This document shows, one piece after another, positions 8,748 to 11,510 of a stretch of DNA of 11,510 nt. Source of the stretch: a bacterium (lineage in GTDB: Bacteria; JAJRZV01). Within the stretch, counting starts at the first letter, position 1; each line of letters starts with the position of its first letter. Under the pieces are notes generated by a model that worked only from the letters and a program-made list of their open reading frames with translations, searched no databases and had not been told where the DNA came from. The stretch covers positions 1 through 11,510 of the forward strand of contig JAJRZV010000122.1 of the NCBI GenBank assembly GCA_024275095.1. Direction: 5' to 3'. The position numbers and the translations under genes are program-made.

Positions 8748-9855
8748 TGATTCCGCTTACTACAGACGGGCGATTATCCGGATTCTTGAGAAAGACCCTT
8801 CTGTTGAAGTGGTTGGGTATGCACGTAATGGTCGAGATGCACTGAAAAAGGTCAAACAACTTAATCCCGACGTTGTAATTCTTGACCTTGAAATGCCTGA
8901 ACTGGACGGGTTCTCATTTTTGCGGATTATCATGGCCGAAAATCCTTTGCCAGTGATTGTGGTTTCCTCCTTGAGCGATGATGAGAACGTGTACCGGGCG
9001 CTTGAGATGGGGGCGGTAGATTTTGTTCCCAAGCCTACGAAAAAGATATCACCGCGCATTTACGATATAGGAGAAGAGCTTCTCAGGCGGGTGGCGTTCG
9101 CAGATAAAGTGAACCTCCGTACCCGCGCGGAAATACGCCGCCAGATCGGTCTTAAAGTCCAGCAGGGAGAAAGTCCACCGTCACCAAAGGTCAAACCGCT
9201 GAGACCGATGCTGGAGCTTTCTACCACATCTCTGATACCTGTGGCTATTGGAGCATCGACGGGTGGACCGTCTGCGCTTCAGCAGGTTTTATCTGGAATC
9301 ATCTACGACCGCAATCTTCTCGTTTTTATCTCCCAGCACATCCCACCAGGATTTTCACGAGCGCTGGCTGAGAGACTTAACCGATATTCGGAGTTGGATG
9401 TCAAAGAGGCTGAACATGGAGAAAGGATCGTGGGAGGCAGAGCTTATCTGTGTCCTGGTGGATATTCCATGATGATTGCTGGTGGCGATGAGGCTCTTTA
9501 TGTTAAACTTGAACCTCGTGGGGATGAGAGGTACGTTCCCTCAATAGATAAAATGATGATTTCGGTGGCGGAGGTATTCGGGGAAAGAGTGATGGGTATT
9601 CTTCTGACGGGCATGGGAAATGACGGTGTGAAGGGTTTGGCTTCTATTCTCAACGCCGGAGGACGTACAATAGCAGAGTCACCTGAGACGGCTGTGATTT
9701 TTGGGATGCCGCGCGAGGCCGTGAAATATAAGGCAGTACACAAAATCGTGAGCCTGTATCACATAGCCCATGAGATTAACGAATGGGTGGCAAGGTGGAA
9801 CAGAAAAATGAGCCAGCAAAATTTGGAGGAAAGTGATGGACAGAGAACACGGTGA
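8722..9855 (+). CDS. cheB: Chemotaxis response regulator protein-glutamate methylesterase CheB
   Basis: A 377-residue two-domain enzyme that removes methyl groups from receptor glutamates (and usually deamidates glutamines) when phosphorylated by CheA. The receiver domain covers about 1-115 with the acidic pair Asp9-Asp10, phospho-acceptor Asp55 (ILDLEMPELDGF), a Ser pair in IVVSSLS and Lys104 in FVPKP. After a linker, the methylesterase domain (about 172-365) shows the catalytic triad: Ser179 in IGASTGGPSAL, His206 in ISQHIPPGFS and Asp301 in LTGMGNDGVKGL. Everything needed for activity is present and the length is normal. The start at 8722 puts the receiver at the very N-terminus; the gene overlaps cheR by 26 bases and the next gene by 20, implying coupled translation. 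With CheR it forms the adaptation loop for the two receptors. Confidence 0.97.
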   Translation: MKRRVLVVDDSAYYRRAIIRILEKDPSVEVVGYARNGRDALKKVKQLNPDVVILDLEMPELDGFSFLRIIMAENPLPVIVVSSLSDDENVYRALEMGAVDFVPKPTKKISPRIYDIGEELLRRVAFADKVNLRTRAEIRRQIGLKVQQGESPPSPKVKPLRPMLELSTTSLIPVAIGASTGGPSALQQVLSGIIYDRNLLVFISQHIPPGFSRALAERLNRYSELDVKEAEHGERIVGGRAYLCPGGYSMMIAGGDEALYVKLEPRGDERYVPSIDKMMISVAEVFGERVMGILLTGMGNDGVKGLASILNAGGRTIAESPETAVIFGMPREAVKYKAVHKIVSLYHIAHEINEWVARWNRKMSQQNLEESDGQRTR

Positions 9856-10657
9856 AGATCCTAAGAAAAAAGCTGAAGTTATTCTCCAAATTTTCAAGAA
9901 AGGTGAAGTGTTTGCACAGGAATTGTTGAAGGAGAACGAACGTCTCAGGTACCAGATCATAAAACTGAAAGAAGAAAAGGAAAGTTTGCTCAGGGAGCGG
10001 GGAGGAGAACAGCTTGTTGAACTTCAAAGGCGCATAGAAGAACTGGAGAGAGAAAAACAGCAGTTGCTCAAACGATATGAAGAAGTGGAAAAGGAAAATA
10101 TTAATTTCGCAAAAAAGTATGTAGAAATTGAAGAAGAAAACAACAAGCTTGCAAACCTTTACATCGCCAGTTATCAACTCCACTCAACTCTTGATTTCGA
10201 CGAGGTGATAAGGACCATTGTAGAGATTGTCATCAATCTCATCGGTGGAGAACGGTTTGCAGTGCTTTTGCTGGATGAAAAGGCCAACAGGCTCCAGTTT
10301 GTCGCTGGTGAGGGTGTGTCCAAAGAAGAGTTTCCTGATATTTCTCTGGATGATGAACACCTCATTGCCCAGTGTGTACTTTCAGGTGAGTCGTATTTTT
10401 CTGAAAACCAGGAGGCATCGGATGATATTAATAAACCTATCGTTTGTGTCCCGTTGAAGGTGAAAGAGAAGGTTATAGGTGCTATTGTGGTGTACAAACT
10501 GTTAGAACAGAAGGAAAAGCTTACCGAACTCGACCACGAACTATTCAATCTCATGGCCGCTCATGCAGCTACCGCGATTTTCAGTGCGAAGCTCTACTCT
10601 GATTCACGCAGAAAGCTTACAACAATTCAGGGGTTTATAGATCTTCTGGTAAAGTAG
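9836..10657 (+). CDS. Coiled-coil and GAF domain protein
   Basis: A 273-residue cytoplasmic protein. Residues about 15-108 are a long charged coiled coil rich in Glu and Lys (such as LQRRIEELEREKQQLLKRYE). They are followed by a GAF domain at about 109-254: LHSTLDFDEVIRTIVEIV opens it, then ERFAVLLLDEKANRLQFVAGEG, VCVPLKVKEKVIGAIVVY, and a closing helix ELFNLMAAHAATAIFSAKLY. GAF domains bind small molecules or serve as dimer interfaces; no ligand residues can be read here. There is no output domain: the protein ends in KLTTIQGFIDLLVK, faintly like a kinase dimerisation helix but lacking a histidine. The ATG at 9836 is chosen over the GTG at 9833 because AGGA at 9827-9830 is properly spaced for it. 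It overlaps cheB and is followed 15 bases later by cheY, so it probably acts with CheY or the receptor array. Family sure, role unknown. Confidence 0.9.
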   Translation: MDREHGEDPKKKAEVILQIFKKGEVFAQELLKENERLRYQIIKLKEEKESLLRERGGEQLVELQRRIEELEREKQQLLKRYEEVEKENINFAKKYVEIEEENNKLANLYIASYQLHSTLDFDEVIRTIVEIVINLIGGERFAVLLLDEKANRLQFVAGEGVSKEEFPDISLDDEHLIAQCVLSGESYFSENQEASDDINKPIVCVPLKVKEKVIGAIVVYKLLEQKEKLTELDHELFNLMAAHAATAIFSAKLYSDSRRKLTTIQGFIDLLVK

Positions 10658-10659
10658 AT

Positions 10660-10667
10660 GGAGGGGG
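10660..10667 (+). promoter_or_regulatory. Ribosome binding site deciding the cheY start
   Basis: GGAGGGGG lies five bases before ATG 10673. An upstream in-frame ATG at 10658 directly abuts the GAF gene stop and would place this site inside the coding sequence, with no good site of its own. The shorter start is therefore preferred. Confidence 0.7.
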
Positions 10668-10672
10668 AAATT

Positions 10673-11077
10673 ATGGGGGGGAGCGACAAGAAAGAACGGA
10701 AGATTCTCATTGTGGAAGACTCTCCCACAATGCGTCAACTTATAATTTTCGCTTTACGGCGGTTAAAAAATGTGAAAATTGTAGAGGCTTCCGATGGGGT
10801 GGAGGGTCTGAAAAAATTACAGAAGGATGTTTTTGACCTCATCATTACAGATATCAATATGCCCATTATGGATGGACTGAAACTGGTGAGTATTATACGC
10901 CGGGATGAAATATACAAAAATGTGCCTGTTATCATCATCACCACTGAAAGCGGCAGGGAAGATCGAGAGCGAGCCCTTTCTCTGGGTGCCAATGCGTATG
11001 TGACCAAGCCCATTCAGGCTCCGGAGGTGCTTAAACTGGTGGAACAGTATCTCTCCACCAACCAGAACCAATTATAA
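10673..11077 (+). CDS. cheY: CheY-type single-domain response regulator
   Basis: A 134-residue stand-alone receiver with all key residues: Glu15-Asp16 in ILIVEDSPTMRQ, phospho-acceptor Asp60 in LIITDINMPIMDGL, Thr90-Thr91 in VIIITTE and Lys112 in AYVTKPI. It lacks any DNA-binding or enzymatic output domain, so it works by protein contact. In chemosensory operons this is the phosphorylated messenger to a flagellar motor, pilus motor or another kinase; the target cannot be told here. The preferred ATG is 10673; an in-frame ATG at 10658 would add five residues (MEGEI). The SPTMRQLI segment is common in CheY proteins that accept phosphate from CheA. It follows the GAF gene by 15 bases and is the last gene of the tight cluster. 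Confidence 0.93.
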   Translation: MGGSDKKERKILIVEDSPTMRQLIIFALRRLKNVKIVEASDGVEGLKKLQKDVFDLIITDINMPIMDGLKLVSIIRRDEIYKNVPVIIITTESGREDRERALSLGANAYVTKPIQAPEVLKLVEQYLSTNQNQL

Positions 11078-11168
11078 CTTTTCAAGTTTTATTGATCATT
11101 TGTTGGTAGCTGAGGAGGCGGATAAACACTTTTTGGAATATGTTATTTAACTTTACAGGGAGGTAATA
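11078..11168 (+). other. 91-base gap between cheY and ndk
   Basis: It holds no convincing terminator or promoter. AACTT/AAGTT at 11076-11088 could form a five-pair AT hairpin before four Ts, which is too weak to call. GAGGAGG at 11112-11118 looks like a ribosome site but has no start codon at a normal distance. The real ndk site, AGGGAGG, is at 11157-11163. ndk may be co-transcribed or have its own promoter. Confidence 0.4.
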
Positions 11169-11510
11169 ATGGCTGAACGCACACTTGTCATTGTGAAACC
11201 AGATGCTGTGAAGAAAGGCGTTGCTGGCAAAATTATTTCACGGTTTGAAGAAGAGGGGTTTTCCATTGTGGCACTTCGCCTTTTTCGGCTCAGCAGGGTG
11301 GATGCCCAACGGTTTTATGAAGTACATAAAGAAAAACCTTTTTATGATAGCTTGTGCGAGTTTATGTCTTCCGGGCCCTGTATAGCAGCGGTTCTGGAAG
11401 GAGAAAATGCTGTTAAAAGGGTCAGGGATATTATGGGAGCGACGGATCCGGCGAAGGCCGAGCCGGGTACTTTGCGTAAACTTTACGCCACGGATGTGGA
11501 GAAAAACGCT
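11169..11510 (+). CDS. ndk: Nucleoside diphosphate kinase, N-terminal 114 residues (cut by window end)
   Basis: The open frame runs from ATG 11169 to the last base without a stop. Ndk transfers the terminal phosphate of ATP to other nucleoside diphosphates through a phospho-histidine, balancing the NTP and dNTP pools. Hallmarks seen are RTLVIVKPDAV at 4-14 with the ATP-site Lys10, FYEVHKEKPFYDSLCEFMSSGP at about 49-70, and the GATDPAKAEPGTLRKLY stretch at about 90-106. The window stops within VEKNA, just where the family continues into the active-site His-Gly-Ser-Asp motif, so the catalytic histidine itself is outside. AGGGAGG at 11157-11163 gives a strong ribosome site five bases before the ATG. 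It is a housekeeping gene on the same strand, 91 bases after cheY, and need not be functionally tied to chemosensing. Confidence 0.96.
   Translation, partial: MAERTLVIVKPDAVKKGVAGKIISRFEEEGFSIVALRLFRLSRVDAQRFYEVHKEKPFYDSLCEFMSSGPCIAAVLEGENAVKRVRDIMGATDPAKAEPGTLRKLYATDVEKNA

Noticed and set aside
10614-10654. End of the GAF protein as a histidine-kinase H-box
   Set aside because: No histidine or His-Glu-Leu-Arg motif is present and no ATPase domain follows; the gene stops normally before cheY, with no sign of a frameshift.
11037-11060. Perfect seven-pair inverted repeat TGGTGGA / TCCACCA near the end of cheY
   Set aside because: It lies inside coding sequence, has a 10-base loop and no T-run follows, so it is not a recognisable terminator.
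11076-11090. AACTT-TTC-AAGTT hairpin followed by Ts after the cheY stop
   Set aside because: Five AT-rich pairs are too weak for an intrinsic terminator; ndk is close behind on the same strand.
11100-11128. TTGTTG and TAAACA spaced 17 bases as a promoter for ndk
   Set aside because: Each box matches only about half of the sigma-70 consensus, which is expected by chance in AT-rich DNA.

Overview
The window is one strand-uniform chemosensory operon followed by the start of ndk. In order it holds: the C-terminal end of a CheW-like coupling protein (1-150); two large membrane chemoreceptors (175-2682 and 2696-4801); a zinc-ribbon/receiver fusion protein (4798-5826); a long HEAT-repeat protein (5850-7784); the adaptation enzymes CheR (7863-8747) and CheB (8722-9855); a soluble coiled-coil + GAF protein (9836-10657); a CheY-type response regulator (10673-11077); and nucleoside diphosphate kinase, cut by the window end (11169-11510). 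All are on the + strand. Most junctions are overlaps or gaps under 25 bases (ATGA overlap at 4798, 26-base overlap cheR/cheB, 20-base overlap cheB/GAF). The two larger gaps are 78 bases before cheR and 91 bases before ndk.

How the parts fit: the receptors sense a signal and, through CheW and a CheA kinase that must lie outside the window, control phosphorylation of CheY. CheR and CheB methylate and demethylate the receptors for adaptation. The zinc-ribbon/receiver, HEAT and GAF proteins are accessory parts that the textbook E. coli pathway lacks. They are the least understood and most interesting genes here. No cheA, cheZ, cheC/X, cheD, flagellar or pilus gene is visible, so the output cannot be read from this window.

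Organism: a bacterium with moderate base composition, strong Shine-Dalgarno sites and tightly packed operons. The receptor tip variant (Ile and Gln in place of the usual Glu and Arg), the MJ0042-type zinc-ribbon fusions and the HEAT protein in a che operon recall, from memory, Desulfobacterota, Nitrospirota, Acidobacteriota or related, often anaerobic or thermophilic lineages. This is inference and I cannot name a genus. I saw no RNA gene, mobile element, CRISPR array or convincing terminator. The region looks like ordinary vertically inherited chromosome with an unusual accessory gene set.
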